Below are positions 34,287 to 43,050 of a stretch of DNA of 64,000 nt, piece after piece. The first letter of the stretch is position 1; every line of letters starts with the position of its first letter. Source of the stretch: Streptomyces ferrugineus (GTDB taxonomy: Bacteria; Actinomycetota; Actinomycetes; Streptomycetales; Streptomycetaceae); NCBI RefSeq assembly GCF_015160855.1, contig NZ_CP063373.1:248001-312000 (forward strand), written 5' to 3'. Both the position numbers and the translations under genes were made by a program. Below the pieces are notes generated by a model. The model was not told the origin of the DNA and made no database searches. It saw only the letters and a program-made list of their open reading frames with translations.

Positions 34287-35678
34287 ATGACGACATCTCA
34301 GGAAGAGCTGCTCCCCACCACGCGCCGGGCACTGCTGCACCGCATCGCCGTGGCCCAGGCCGAGGGACGGGCGCCCTCGCTGGTCGCCGCCGTCGTACGG
34401 GGCGGGCGGACCGTGTGGCACGGCTCGCGTACCTCGATGGACGGGCATGCGCCGGACGAGAATGTGCAGTACCGCATCGGCTCGATCACCAAGACCTTCA
34501 CCGCCGTTCTCGTTCTGAGACTGCGTGACGAGGGCCTGCTCGATCTCGGCGACCCCCTGGAGAAGCATCTGCCGGAAACCGGCGTGGGGGAGGCCACCAT
34601 CATTGAACTCCTCGCGCACACCAGCGGGTTGGCGGCCGAGTCCCCTGCTCCCTGGTGGGAACGGACCTCCGGATCCCTGCGGCCCGAACTGCCCGACGTC
34701 ATGGGCGAGCAGCCCTTCCTGCACCCGTCCGGCCGCCGGTTCCACTACTCGAACCCTGGCTACACGCTGCTGGGGGCGCTGGTGGAGAAGCTGCGTGGCG
34801 CTCCGTGGGAGGACGTACTCCGGCGTGAAGTGCTCGAACCCCTGGGCCTGAAGCGCACGAGTACACGACCGCAGGAGCCGCACGCGGGAGGTTGGGCGGT
34901 GCATCCCTGGGCCGATGCGATGCTTCCCGAACCCGTCGAAGACCTCGGGAGGATGGCGCCGGCTGGTCAACTGTGGTCGACGACGGATGACTTGGCGCGG
35001 TTCGCCGTCTTCCTGGCCAAGGGGGACGACCGGGTGCTGAGCGCCGAGAGCGTACGAGAGATGCGGACCCCTGCGGCGCCGCCCGAGGCTGTCGATGTGC
35101 TGGATGGTGCCGCATACGGCCTGGGGATGCAGGTCCAGCGCCGAGACGGACGGCTCCTCGTGGGGCACGGCGGGTCGTTGCCGGGCTTCCTGGCGAGTCT
35201 GACCCTCAGCGTGCAGGACGACGTCGCGGCCGTCGTGCTGGCCAACTGCACCTCCGGTCCGCTGGTCGCCCTTGCCGCCGCCGACCTGGTCCGTATCGTC
35301 GCCGAGGCCGAGCCGCGGATTCCTGAGCCCTGGCGGCCCATGCCTGCGGTCGACACGGCGGTCCTGGAGTTGGCCGGCCCTTGGTACTGGGGGACGAACG
35401 CCTTCGCCCTGCGGCTGACCGCGGACGGACTCGTCTCGCTGGAGCCGCTGTCCGGTAAGGGGCGCCGCTCACGGTTCCGCGCCAACGGCGACGGCACATG
35501 GACGGGCCTGGAGGGCTACTACGCGGGCGAGATCTTGAAGGCCGTCCGACGCCCGGACGGGACCGTGGACCATCTGGACCTCGGCTCATTCGTCTTCACC
35601 CGTCAGCCGTACGACGAGGAGGCTGCCGTGCCGGGCGGGGTGGATCCCGACGGCTGGCGGGGCAGCGACTCGTTCTGA
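34287..35678 (+). CDS. Serine hydrolase of the beta-lactamase / DD-peptidase fold
   Basis: 463 aa from ATG 34287 (GGAGG unusually close; frame open to 34116). The class C type motifs are present: SxxK as SITK (about residue 71), YxN as YSN (about 153), and HxG as GHGGSLPG (about 294). A C-terminal beta-rich domain of about 130 residues follows (WYWGTNAFALRLTADGLVSL). No signal peptide is visible, so it may be cytoplasmic; esterase or peptidase activity is as likely as beta-lactamase. Confidence 0.88.
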   Translation: MTTSQEELLPTTRRALLHRIAVAQAEGRAPSLVAAVVRGGRTVWHGSRTSMDGHAPDENVQYRIGSITKTFTAVLVLRLRDEGLLDLGDPLEKHLPETGVGEATIIELLAHTSGLAAESPAPWWERTSGSLRPELPDVMGEQPFLHPSGRRFHYSNPGYTLLGALVEKLRGAPWEDVLRREVLEPLGLKRTSTRPQEPHAGGWAVHPWADAMLPEPVEDLGRMAPAGQLWSTTDDLARFAVFLAKGDDRVLSAESVREMRTPAAPPEAVDVLDGAAYGLGMQVQRRDGRLLVGHGGSLPGFLASLTLSVQDDVAAVVLANCTSGPLVALAAADLVRIVAEAEPRIPEPWRPMPAVDTAVLELAGPWYWGTNAFALRLTADGLVSLEPLSGKGRRSRFRANGDGTWTGLEGYYAGEILKAVRRPDGTVDHLDLGSFVFTRQPYDEEAAVPGGVDPDGWRGSDSF

Positions 35679-35691
35679 CGGTTCAGCGAAA

Positions 35692-35717
35692 GCGCCTGTT
35701 TCACGTGAAACAGGCGC
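35692..35717. terminator. 26-bp palindrome with parS core between convergent genes
   Basis: Perfect symmetry: six GC-rich bases (GCGCCT) extend each side of parS site 12. Placed between the stops of the serine hydrolase and a GNAT gene. Confidence 0.5.
35698..35711. other. parS site 12 (exact)
   Basis: Exact GTTTCACGTGAAAC, 20 bp after the serine hydrolase stop, 15 bp from the convergent GNAT stop. Confidence 0.92.
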
Positions 35718-35726
35718 CGCACCGCC

Positions 35727-36179
35727 TCACAGCGGGAGCTTGAAGCCCACGTGTGAGGCGGTGAAACCGAGCCGCTCATAGAAGCGGTGGGCGTCCGTAC
35801 GGCTCTTGTCGGAGGTCAGCTGCACCAACTGGCAGTTCTGCCGCCGGGATTCGTCGATTGCCCACTCGATGAGCTGCGTGCCCAGGCCGCTGCCTCGCTC
35901 GTCGGCGTGGATGCGGACGGCTTCGATGATCGACCTGGTGGAGCCACGCCGCGACAGCCCGGGAATGACCGTGAGCTGGAGGGTGCCGACGACGCGGCCC
36001 TCGCGGACGGCGACGACCAGGTGCTGGTTCGGATCGCTGCTGAGCCGCTCGAGCGCGGACAGGTAGGGGGTCAGGTCATCGGGTGACTCACGCTGGGCGC
36101 CCAGTGGGTCGTCCGCGAGCATGCCGACGATCGCGGGTATGTCGTCGGCGACAGCGGGCCGTATCTCAAGATCTCCCAT
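35727..36179 (-). CDS. GNAT-family N-acetyltransferase
   Basis: 150 aa. RPAVADDIPAIVGMLADDPL opens a GNAT fold; the acetyl-CoA loop is RIHADERGSGLGTQLIEWAI (about residues 88-107), followed by NCQLVQLTSDKSRTDAHRFY and the final ERLGFTASHVGFKL. Similar small GNATs act on amines, amino acids or antibiotics; the substrate is not evident. It ends facing the serine hydrolase gene with parS between. Confidence 0.9.
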   Translation of the reverse strand: MGDLEIRPAVADDIPAIVGMLADDPLGAQRESPDDLTPYLSALERLSSDPNQHLVVAVREGRVVGTLQLTVIPGLSRRGSTRSIIEAVRIHADERGSGLGTQLIEWAIDESRRQNCQLVQLTSDKSRTDAHRFYERLGFTASHVGFKLPL

Positions 36180-36188
36180 GTCTGCACC

Positions 36189-36647
36189 CTATGTGGGCAC
36201 GCGAAGTGTTTCGACGGCGTGGACCAGTGGGGCCAGTTCGGGGTTTTTCGCGGCTTCGTCGAGGGCTTCGCGCAGTGCGGACTCGTTGGTGGGGCGGGCC
36301 TGTTCCAGGAGTTTGAGGCCGGTTTCGGTGACGTCGGTGTAGATGCCGCGGCGGTCGGTGGGGCAGAGGTAGCGGGAGAGCAGGCCGCGGTCCTCGAGTC
36401 GGGTGACGAGGCGGGTGGTGGCGCTCTGGCTGAGGACGACGGCGTCGGCGACCTGTTTCATCTGGAGGTGGCCGCCTTCGCCGTTGTGCTGGCGGCTGAG
36501 GACGTCGAGCAGGGAGTACTCGCGCACGCTCAGGTCGTGCCGGGACTGCAGGGCGCGCTCGATGTGCGTCTCGATCCTGCCGTGCAGCAGGGAGAGGGCG
36601 CACCAGCCCTGGGCGAGGGCGGTCAGCGCGGGGTCCGTGGCGGTCAT
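36189..36647 (-). CDS. MarR-family transcriptional regulator
   Basis: 152 aa from ATG 36647, with GGAGGAA upstream. Winged helix with SVREYSLLDVLSRQHNGEGG, recognition helix VLSQSATTRLVTRLEDRGLL and wing DRRGIYTDVTETG. Dimerising helices at both ends. It is divergent from an MFS exporter gene, with a CTTGCA-N13-TGCAAG dyad between, the standard arrangement for a repressor of an efflux gene. Confidence 0.92.
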   Translation of the reverse strand: MTATDPALTALAQGWCALSLLHGRIETHIERALQSRHDLSVREYSLLDVLSRQHNGEGGHLQMKQVADAVVLSQSATTRLVTRLEDRGLLSRYLCPTDRRGIYTDVTETGLKLLEQARPTNESALREALDEAAKNPELAPLVHAVETLRVPT

Positions 36648-36709
36648 GGCGATTCCTCCATCCCGGAGCGGCTTCAAGTCAAGGTAGGACAGGGCCGCAA
36701 TAGTCCGCG

Positions 36710-36734
36710 CTTGCAATTATTCCGCGTGTGCAAG
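36710..36734. promoter_or_regulatory. Candidate MarR operator
   Basis: CTTGCA (36710-36715) and TGCAAG (36729-36734) with a 13-bp spacer, in the AT-richer core of the marR-MFS divergent region, 54 bp before the MFS ATG. Confidence 0.5.
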
Positions 36735-36788
36735 TATTGTCTTCGAGCGTAAAGCGCTCCTGCAATCTTCGGAAGGTGCTACTTCTCC

Positions 36789-38000
36789 ATGCCTCTCGCG
36801 CTTCTGGCCCTCGCGATCGGGGCCTTCGGAATCGGAACGACCGAGTTCGTGATCATGGGCTTGCTGCCCGAGGTCGCGGGTGACTTCGGGGTCTCCATCC
36901 CCACCGCCGGCTTCCTGGTGACCGGCTACGCGCTCGGTGTGGTCCTCGGCGCTCCGCTGATGACCGTGCTCGGCACCAAGGTCTCCCGCAAGCGGATGCT
37001 GATGCTGCTGATGGGGCTCTTCATCGCCGGCAACCTGCTGTCCGCCGTCGCTCCCGCCTTCTCCGTCATGCTGATCGGCCGCGTGGTCGCCTCGCTCGCC
37101 CACGGAGCCTTCTTCGGCATCGGCTCAGTCGTCGCGGCCGACCTGGTCGCCCCGGACAAGAAGGCCGGAGCCATCGCGATGATGTTCACCGGCCTGACCG
37201 TCGCCAACGTCGTCGGCGTCCCGCTGGGCACGTTCGTCGGGCAGTCCGCCGGCTGGCGGGTCACCTTCGGCATCGTCGCCGCTCTCGGCGTCGTCGGCCT
37301 GGTCGGCATCGCCAAGCTGGTCCCCGATACGCCCAAGCCGCAGGGCGTACGGCTGCGCCATGAGCTGGCCGCCTTCAAGAACGCCCAAGTCCTGCTGGCG
37401 ATGGCGATGACGGTCCTCGGCTTCGGCGGTGTCTTCGCGGCCATCACCTACATCGCGCCGATGATGACCCATGTCGGCGGCTTCGCGGACGGCTCCGTCA
37501 CCTGGCTGCTGGTCCTCTTCGGGCTCGGCATGGTCGGCGGCAACCTGATCGGTGGCAAGTACGCCGACCGCGCGCTGATGCCCATGCTCTACGTCTCCCT
37601 GGGCGCCCTCGCCGTGGTGCTGGCGCTCTTCACGCTCACCGCGCAGAACAAGATCCTCGCGGCCGTCACCATCACGCTGATCGGCGCCCTGGGCTTCGCC
37701 ACCGTCCCGCCGCTGCAGAAGCGCGTCCTGGACCAGGCGCACGGAGCTCCGACGCTGGCATCGGCCGTGAACATCGGCGCCTTCAACCTCGGCAACGCGC
37801 TCTCCGCCTGGCTCGGCGGCCTCGTCATCGCGGCCGGCTTCGGCTACACGTCCCCCAACTGGGTCGGCGCCGCCCTCGCCGCGGCCGCGCTGCTGCTCGC
37901 GTTCCTCTCGGCCGCGCTGGAGCGCCGTGAGGGAGCCGTCTCCAGCGCCGTCGTCAACGGCACCGTGCCCGCCGAGCAGCGAGCCGCCGTCCACCACTGA
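36789..38000 (+). CDS. MFS drug/arabinose-type exporter (DHA1 family)
   Basis: 403 aa. GIGTTEFVIMGLLPEVAGDF (about residues 14-33) is the signature of the AraJ/PbuE/Cml group of DHA1 exporters; motif A appears as GAPLMTVLGTKVSRKRMLML. Twelve hydrophobic helices. Probable H+-coupled export of a drug or metabolite. Divergent from marR, and probably repressed by it. Confidence 0.92.
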   Translation: MPLALLALAIGAFGIGTTEFVIMGLLPEVAGDFGVSIPTAGFLVTGYALGVVLGAPLMTVLGTKVSRKRMLMLLMGLFIAGNLLSAVAPAFSVMLIGRVVASLAHGAFFGIGSVVAADLVAPDKKAGAIAMMFTGLTVANVVGVPLGTFVGQSAGWRVTFGIVAALGVVGLVGIAKLVPDTPKPQGVRLRHELAAFKNAQVLLAMAMTVLGFGGVFAAITYIAPMMTHVGGFADGSVTWLLVLFGLGMVGGNLIGGKYADRALMPMLYVSLGALAVVLALFTLTAQNKILAAVTITLIGALGFATVPPLQKRVLDQAHGAPTLASAVNIGAFNLGNALSAWLGGLVIAAGFGYTSPNWVGAALAAAALLLAFLSAALERREGAVSSAVVNGTVPAEQRAAVHH

Positions 38001-38109
38001 GCCGGTTCCTGTGCGGGGTCAGGGCCACCCCCGCACATCCGGCCCCGTGACCGTCCACGTCGGCACCACACCGTTCCACCTCAGCACGAAACCGCAAGGA
38101 GATCCCCCC

Positions 38110-38532
38110 ATGAGCACCGCCACCGCAGTCGCGCCCCTGACCACCGAGAACGCCGACCTTCTTGTCGCCGCCGCACACCGGGCCGCCGAGGGGGCCGGGG
38201 GGACCGTCAGCGTCACGGTCCTGGATGTCGGAGGCCATCTGCTCGCCTTCCGGCGGGACGACCGAGCCGTGCTGATCTCCGGGGAGACCAGCACTCGCAA
38301 GGCCTACACGGCACTCCAGCTCGACGCCCCGACCGCCGATCTCGTCGAGGCCGTACAGCCCGGCGGGCTCTTCCACACCCTGCCCACGGCGCTCGACCGA
38401 CCGCTGCTGTTCATCGCGGGCGGTGTGCCGATCCACAGGGACGGCCGGTTGATCGGAGCGATCGGTGTCGGCGGCGGCGCGCCGGAGCAGGACCACCGGT
38501 TTGCGATGACCGCCATCGAGGCGCTCGCCTGA
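38110..38532 (+). CDS. HbpS/GlcG-like (heme-degrading family) protein
   Basis: 140 aa from ATG 38110, AAGGAG upstream. Sequence VTVLDVGGHLLAFRRDDRAV, ISGETSTRKAYTALQLD and GGVPIHRDGRLIGAIGVGGG are hallmarks of the GlcG/HbpS (DUF336) family, which includes the Streptomyces extracellular heme-binding sensor HbpS. No signal peptide is visible here, and it lies 109 bp after the MFS gene with which it may be co-transcribed. Heme binding is not proven by the sequence. Confidence 0.85.
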   Translation: MSTATAVAPLTTENADLLVAAAHRAAEGAGGTVSVTVLDVGGHLLAFRRDDRAVLISGETSTRKAYTALQLDAPTADLVEAVQPGGLFHTLPTALDRPLLFIAGGVPIHRDGRLIGAIGVGGGAPEQDHRFAMTAIEALA

Positions 38533-38617
38533 CCGCACCTTGCGATCGATGAGGAAACGCCGGTCCCCCATGGGACCGGCGTTTCTCTGCGCTGCTCCGG
38601 TCTGCGGTCGAGCCGCC

Positions 38618-39553
38618 TCAGCCCGCCGCCACTGTCAGCGGAGCGAAACGCCGGGTCCAGTCGCCCGGCAGCTCCGAGATGCCGTACGTCATGACCGAGT
38701 TGAAGGCGACGGAAGCCAGACCGTGCTCCTTCGCCCACGCCAGCAGCTCCTCGTGGCGTACGTCGATGTCGGTGCGCAGTGGGCGGTCGGTGTGGGCGGC
38801 GAGAGAGGTGATGAGCGCCTTCGCGGTCTCGGTGTCGCGGGCGATCAGAGGGCCCACGACCTGCGTGTCCATGTTGGGCCAGGCACCCGCGTATCCGATG
38901 ATCCGCCCGTTCTCCTCGGCGACGCGCAGCTGGTCGGCGAAGGCGGGCAGCCTCGTGATGATGTGCGTGCGATCGGTGCCGAACACCTCCTCGTCGAGCC
39001 GCACGATGGCGCCGAGATCCTCAGCGGTGACCGCACGCGTGGCGATCGTGGGCGTCGAGGGGCCTGTGAAGTGTCCGCGCAGCATCTCCGCCCGACCGGT
39101 GACCTTGAAGCCGAGTTCTTCGTAGAGCGGCTGTCCGTACGGCGTCGCGTGCAGCGTCAGCGACGTTGTGCCCATCACGTCGACGACGTGACGCATCAGC
39201 CGGCGTCCGATGCCCTGGCGGGCATGGCGCTCGGCGACCAGGACCATGCCGATGGCTCCCAGATCGGGCCGCTCCTGCGGTCCGTACTCCGTGACGACGC
39301 AGGCGCTGACGAGTCCGCCGGCGGGGTCATCGATGCCGTAGCCCTTCCCGGCTGTGAGGAGGAACCCCCACTTGTGTTCCTCACGGGGCCAACCCCGGTC
39401 CTCGGACAAGTCGGCGCAGGCGGTGAGGTCGCGAGGCGTCAGGCGGCGGATGGGCAGAGCGGCGAGGGAAGGAGTCGGCACGCAGGTCAGGCTGTCTGAC
39501 GACTGCCCTGGTCGTCCACCTGTTTCCAGGGAGACGTACGAGCTTTTGGCCAT
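38618..39553 (-). CDS. GNAT acetyltransferase with C-terminal second acetyltransferase-like domain
   Basis: 311 aa from ATG 39553; no clear ribosome-binding site, so a downstream start such as GTG 39481 is possible. Domain 1 (about 33-165) has IGMVLVAERHARQGIGRRLM, the acetyl-CoA loop; domain 2 (about 170-300) resembles the Acetyltransf_18/YitH half, with EEVFGTDRTHIITRLPAFAD and GYAGAWPNMDTQVVGPLIAR. Function unknown. Divergent from the HAD gene; parS site 13 lies in between. Confidence 0.8.
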   Translation of the reverse strand: MAKSSYVSLETGGRPGQSSDSLTCVPTPSLAALPIRRLTPRDLTACADLSEDRGWPREEHKWGFLLTAGKGYGIDDPAGGLVSACVVTEYGPQERPDLGAIGMVLVAERHARQGIGRRLMRHVVDVMGTTSLTLHATPYGQPLYEELGFKVTGRAEMLRGHFTGPSTPTIATRAVTAEDLGAIVRLDEEVFGTDRTHIITRLPAFADQLRVAEENGRIIGYAGAWPNMDTQVVGPLIARDTETAKALITSLAAHTDRPLRTDIDVRHEELLAWAKEHGLASVAFNSVMTYGISELPGDWTRRFAPLTVAAG

Positions 39554-39592
39554 GTCATGGTCGACCGCACAGCGCGCCGACAGACGCTGGGT

Positions 39593-39606
39593 GTTTCACG
39601 TGAAAC
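39593..39606. other. parS site 13 (exact)
   Basis: Exact GTTTCACGTGAAAC in the divergent region between the GNAT and HAD genes, 40 bp from the GNAT start. Confidence 0.92.
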
Positions 39607-39616
39607 GTGGGCGAAC

Positions 39617-39659
39617 GACGAGCGACGAGCGACGAGCGGCGATCCCGTCGGATCGCCGC
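39617..39659. repeat. Short tandem repeat and hairpin before the HAD gene
   Basis: Three consecutive copies of the 7-mer ACGAGCG run into a 10-bp stem GCGGCGATCC with loop CGTC. They occupy the divergent GNAT-HAD interval, 40-80 bp before the HAD ATG. Function unknown. Confidence 0.5.
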
Positions 39660-39699
39660 CCGAAGGATCGAGGGGCACACGCCATTAGCCTCATCTCCC

Positions 39700-40332
39700 A
39701 TGGCGAGACTTCACCTTTTCGATCTGGACGGCACTCTCCTGCATGGAACATCCGCGCCCGTGGAGATCTCACGACAGCTCGGGCTGGAGGAAGAGACCGT
39801 CACGCTCGACCGGGAGATCTCGGCAGGGCTGATCGGTCCCCCGGAGTACGCGCAGCGGGTGCACGCGCTCTGGGCAGATCTCACCGAGGCCCATGTGGTG
39901 GCCGCCTTCGAGGGTGCTCCTTGGCTGGCCCGGATCCGTGAGGTCTGGACGGAGATCAGGGGACAGGGCGACTACTGCGCCGTCGTCTCGCTCTCGCCCT
40001 CCTTCTTCGTGGAGCGGCTGACCGGCTGGGGCGCGCACGCGGCGTACGGCTCCCGCTTCCCGGCCGTGCCGTTCACAGAGCCCGTCGACCCGGCCGGAGT
40101 TCTCAGCGCCGAGGCAAAGGTTCACATCGCCGATCTGCTCTGTGCGGAGTTCGGGGTGACGCGGGACGAATGCGTTGCCTATGGCGACTCGCTGTCGGAC
40201 AAGGCGCTGTTCGGAGTCGTCCCGGTATCCGTCGCGGTCAACGCGGACCGGCATCTGGCCGGACTCGCGACGCACTCCTACATGGGGATAGATCTGTGGG
40301 AAGCCTATGAACTGGTGCGCAGCGGCCGGTAA
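39700..40332 (+). CDS. HAD-family phosphatase (SerB-like)
   Basis: 210 aa from ATG 39700. No ribosome site; TAGCCT 9 bp before the ATG suggests a leaderless mRNA. HAD motif I is LFDLDGTLLHG (catalytic DxD, residues 6-16), motif II VVSLSPSFF, motif III lysine in SAEAKVHIADL, and motif IV YGDSLSDKALFG. Resembles phosphoserine phosphatase-like IB HADs. Substrate unknown. Confidence 0.88.
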   Translation: MARLHLFDLDGTLLHGTSAPVEISRQLGLEEETVTLDREISAGLIGPPEYAQRVHALWADLTEAHVVAAFEGAPWLARIREVWTEIRGQGDYCAVVSLSPSFFVERLTGWGAHAAYGSRFPAVPFTEPVDPAGVLSAEAKVHIADLLCAEFGVTRDECVAYGDSLSDKALFGVVPVSVAVNADRHLAGLATHSYMGIDLWEAYELVRSGR

Positions 40333-40748
40333 TCGAAGGAATTGGCTGTTCGCCCCCTCTCCTGTTTCGTGACGAAGGAAGGCGGGACTTGTGATCGGGG
40401 CAACGGCCGGTAGGGTCGACTCCGGTTCGTGTCCGAGCTGTGATGCAGGCTCCGGCGCAGGACCGAGCACAAGGCAAAGCAGCCTAATGGGACGGAGAGA
40501 TCGAAGACCCGCATTCTCGGTTATGGAGCCCGGGCGCCGGCGTGCGATGGGACGCTGCGGTGAGAGCACTGCGGCCAATGTCACACTCTCGCCTTACTTG
40601 TCCGTACCGGGTGTGAATGTGGGTTGAATGTGGCCGTATTGGATCGCGGCAGCGAACGGGGATTGCAAGCCGTCACGGGGGAAAGCAGGCACCTTCCGAC
40701 CGAGGAAGTGCGCAGACCGACCGAAAGATGTTCGAGGCGAGGCACACC
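40333..40748 (+). promoter_or_regulatory. Promoter and long leader upstream of the flavohemoglobin gene
   Basis: 416 bp without a gene. A vegetative-type promoter is visible: TTGTGA (40389-40394), 16 bp, TAGGGT (40411-40416), giving a leader of over 300 nt if used. No clear NsrR or other regulator site was found. Short frames here have poor codon bias. Confidence 0.45.
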
Positions 40749-42425
40749 ATGGACGCTCCGACCACCACGTCGGCCGACAACGGCACTTCCGGCGGCGGGG
40801 GCGGCTGGTTCACGCCGCGCAAGCAGCCGGCGACGACTCCGGGCAGCGAACCGGAGACGGCCGAGGGCCAGCGCCTGGCCGCGCTGCGTCCGGTGGGCAG
40901 AACAGCGACGGCCGGCGGCGACGGGGCAGCCTCGTCGGCCCCGGACGATGCCCCCGGAGCCGACGACGCTCATCGCGTGAGCGACGGAGCGACGACCCCG
41001 CAACGAGGGGCACCGGCCGCGATATCGACCCCCGAACCGCCCCCGTCGGGTCACATACCGCCCACGCCCTCGACGCCCGCATCCGCCCCCGCCCCTACGC
41101 CGGGGCAAGTGCCGCACACTCCCGCCCCCGCCCCGATGCCGGTCCTGGCGCCGCAGACTGCCACCGCCGCGGCTCCTGGCCAAGCACCGCAGGCCGCCGC
41201 CACCTTGGCCCCTGGCCAGGCGCCTCAGGCCGCACCCGCGCCGCCGAGCTCCCTCGCACAGCCCGCCCCGCACCCGCACGTCCCCACCCAGCGCCCCGCC
41301 CCGGCCCAGCCCGCCTCGCCGGACGCCATCCTGATCCGCCGGACGATGGCGGAGGTAGCCCCCGTGGCCGACAAGGTCACGTCGTACTTCTACGCCCTGC
41401 TTTTCGTGCGCCACCCCGACCTGCGCTCCCTGTTCCCGGCCGCGATGGACACCCAGCGCGACCGACTGCTCAAGGCCCTGCTCACCGCCGCCGAGCACAT
41501 CGACAACACGCCGGTTCTCGTCGACTATCTGCAGAACCTCGGCCGCGGACACCGCAAGTACGGCACCCGGCCCGAGCACTACCCGGCCGTCGGCGAGTGC
41601 CTCATCGGCGCACTCAGCAAGTACGCCGTCGGCGTCTGGAACGGCGAGATGGAGGCTGCCTGGGTCCGTGCCTACACGACGATCTCGCAGGTCATGATCG
41701 ACGCGGCGGCGGCAGACGAACTGCGCGCCCCCGCCTGGTGGTACGCGGAGGTCGTGGCGCACGACCTCCGAACGTCGGACGTCGCCGTCATCACCGTCCG
41801 CCCCGACCAGCCCTACCCCTTCCTCGCCGGGCAGTACACGAGCCTGGAGACGCCCTGGTGGCCCAGGATCTGGCGGCACTATTCCTTTGCCTCCGCGCCC
41901 CGCTCCGACGGCCTGCTGACGTTCCATGTGAAGGCCGTCCCCGCGGGCTGGGTCTCCAACGCGCTGGTGCACCGTGCCCGGCCGGGCGACATCATCCGGC
42001 TCGGCCCGCCGGCCGGCTCGATGACCGTGGACCACACCACGGACAGCGGTCTGCTCTGCCTGGGCGGAGGCACCGGCATAGCGCCCATCAAGGCACTGGT
42101 CGAGGACGTCGCCGAGCACGGCGAGCGGCGGCCGGTCGAGGTCTTCTACGGCGCCCGCACCGACCAGGACCTGTACGACCTCGACACGATGCTGCGGCTC
42201 AAGCAGTCCCACCCGTGGCTGGAGATCCGTCCGGTCGTGGACCGGCACGGCCTGCTCCAGCTTCCCGAAGCCATACGGCAGTACGGGCCCTGGACCGAGT
42301 ACGACGCCTATGTCTCCGGCCCGCCCGGCATGATCCGCAGCGGTGTCGACGTACTGAGAGACATCGGCATCCCGTCCGAGCGGATACGGCATGACTCGGT
42401 GGAGGAGCTCGTCGCCGCGAACTGA
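40749..42425 (+). CDS. Flavohemoglobin-like protein with long disordered N-terminus
   Basis: 558 aa from ATG 40749 (GAGGCGAGG upstream). The first 195 or so residues are Pro/Ala/Thr/Gln-rich with repeats such as APGQAPQAA. A globin domain follows (about 196-330) with B10 Tyr in TSYFYALLF and proximal His in NLGRGHRKYG. The reductase has FAD motif RHYSFASAP (about 375) and NAD motif GGGTGIAPIKAL (about 438). Classical members detoxify nitric oxide with NAD(P)H. The tail is family-like; the N-terminal extension is unusual, and whether it is export- or interaction-related is unclear (no signal peptide seen). Confidence 0.9.
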   Translation: MDAPTTTSADNGTSGGGGGWFTPRKQPATTPGSEPETAEGQRLAALRPVGRTATAGGDGAASSAPDDAPGADDAHRVSDGATTPQRGAPAAISTPEPPPSGHIPPTPSTPASAPAPTPGQVPHTPAPAPMPVLAPQTATAAAPGQAPQAAATLAPGQAPQAAPAPPSSLAQPAPHPHVPTQRPAPAQPASPDAILIRRTMAEVAPVADKVTSYFYALLFVRHPDLRSLFPAAMDTQRDRLLKALLTAAEHIDNTPVLVDYLQNLGRGHRKYGTRPEHYPAVGECLIGALSKYAVGVWNGEMEAAWVRAYTTISQVMIDAAAADELRAPAWWYAEVVAHDLRTSDVAVITVRPDQPYPFLAGQYTSLETPWWPRIWRHYSFASAPRSDGLLTFHVKAVPAGWVSNALVHRARPGDIIRLGPPAGSMTVDHTTDSGLLCLGGGTGIAPIKALVEDVAEHGERRPVEVFYGARTDQDLYDLDTMLRLKQSHPWLEIRPVVDRHGLLQLPEAIRQYGPWTEYDAYVSGPPGMIRSGVDVLRDIGIPSERIRHDSVEELVAAN

Positions 42426-42434
42426 CCCGTGTGG

Positions 42435-42917
42435 TCAGCCCAGGTCGGGGGCGTGCATGGCGCGGACGCCCTCGATGTTTCCGTCGAGGTAGTGCCGCAG
42501 CGACAGAGGCACGAGATGGACGGAGGCGATCCCGACCCGGGTGAACGGCACCCGCACGATCTCGTACTCGCCGATGGGCTCGTCCACCTCGGGCCCGTGC
42601 CGCAAGGACGTGTCTATGGACCCCAGTCGGCAGACGAAGAAGTGCTGCACCTTCACACCGGTCGCTCCGCCGTCCTCGCCGATGTGCTCGACGGTGTCAA
42701 CGAAACAGGGCACCACATCGGTGATCTTGGCGCCGAGCTCTTCATAGACCTCGCGGTGCAGGGCGTCGACGACGGTCGAGTCCGTCGGCTCGACCCCGCC
42801 ACCGGGCGTGAGCCAGTAGGGATCCATGCCGGGCTTGGTGCGCTTGATCAGGATCAGGTCGTCGCCATCCAGCAGAACGGCGCGGGCGGTGCGCTTGACC
42901 ACGGGTCGGACGGTCAT
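42435..42917 (-). CDS. Nudix hydrolase
   Basis: 160 aa from ATG 42917 (frame open to 43088 across the LysR end; no clear ribosome site). VKRTARAVLLDGDDLILIKR and WLTPGGGVEPTDSTVVDALH, then REVYEELGA, is the Nudix box, with the first acidic position occupied by Ser instead of Glu, while REVxEELG is intact. Hydrolyses nucleoside diphosphate-X compounds; exact substrate unknown. A one-mismatch parS lies 22 bp upstream of the start. Confidence 0.85.
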   Translation of the reverse strand: MTVRPVVKRTARAVLLDGDDLILIKRTKPGMDPYWLTPGGGVEPTDSTVVDALHREVYEELGAKITDVVPCFVDTVEHIGEDGGATGVKVQHFFVCRLGSIDTSLRHGPEVDEPIGEYEIVRVPFTRVGIASVHLVPLSLRHYLDGNIEGVRAMHAPDLG

Positions 42918-42938
42918 GGGAGAAATGTGGCCCGGCTG

Positions 42939-42952
42939 GTTCCACGTGAAAC
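42939..42952. other. parS-like site 14 (one mismatch)
   Basis: GTTCCACGTGAAAC, fourth base changed. Just upstream of the Nudix start. Confidence 0.6.
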
Positions 42953-43050
42953 ATCGCGAAACGTCACCGACCGAGCTCATGGCGTGACGGTCTCGAAAGC
43001 CCTGCTCAGGCCCGCTGGAACCCCTGCCCCCGACCCCGCGAAGCCACTGC

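Noticed and set aside
41926..41939. GTTCCATGTGAAGG as a possible parS
   Set aside because: Four mismatches to the 14-bp consensus, including an arm change; ordinary coding DNA of the reductase domain.
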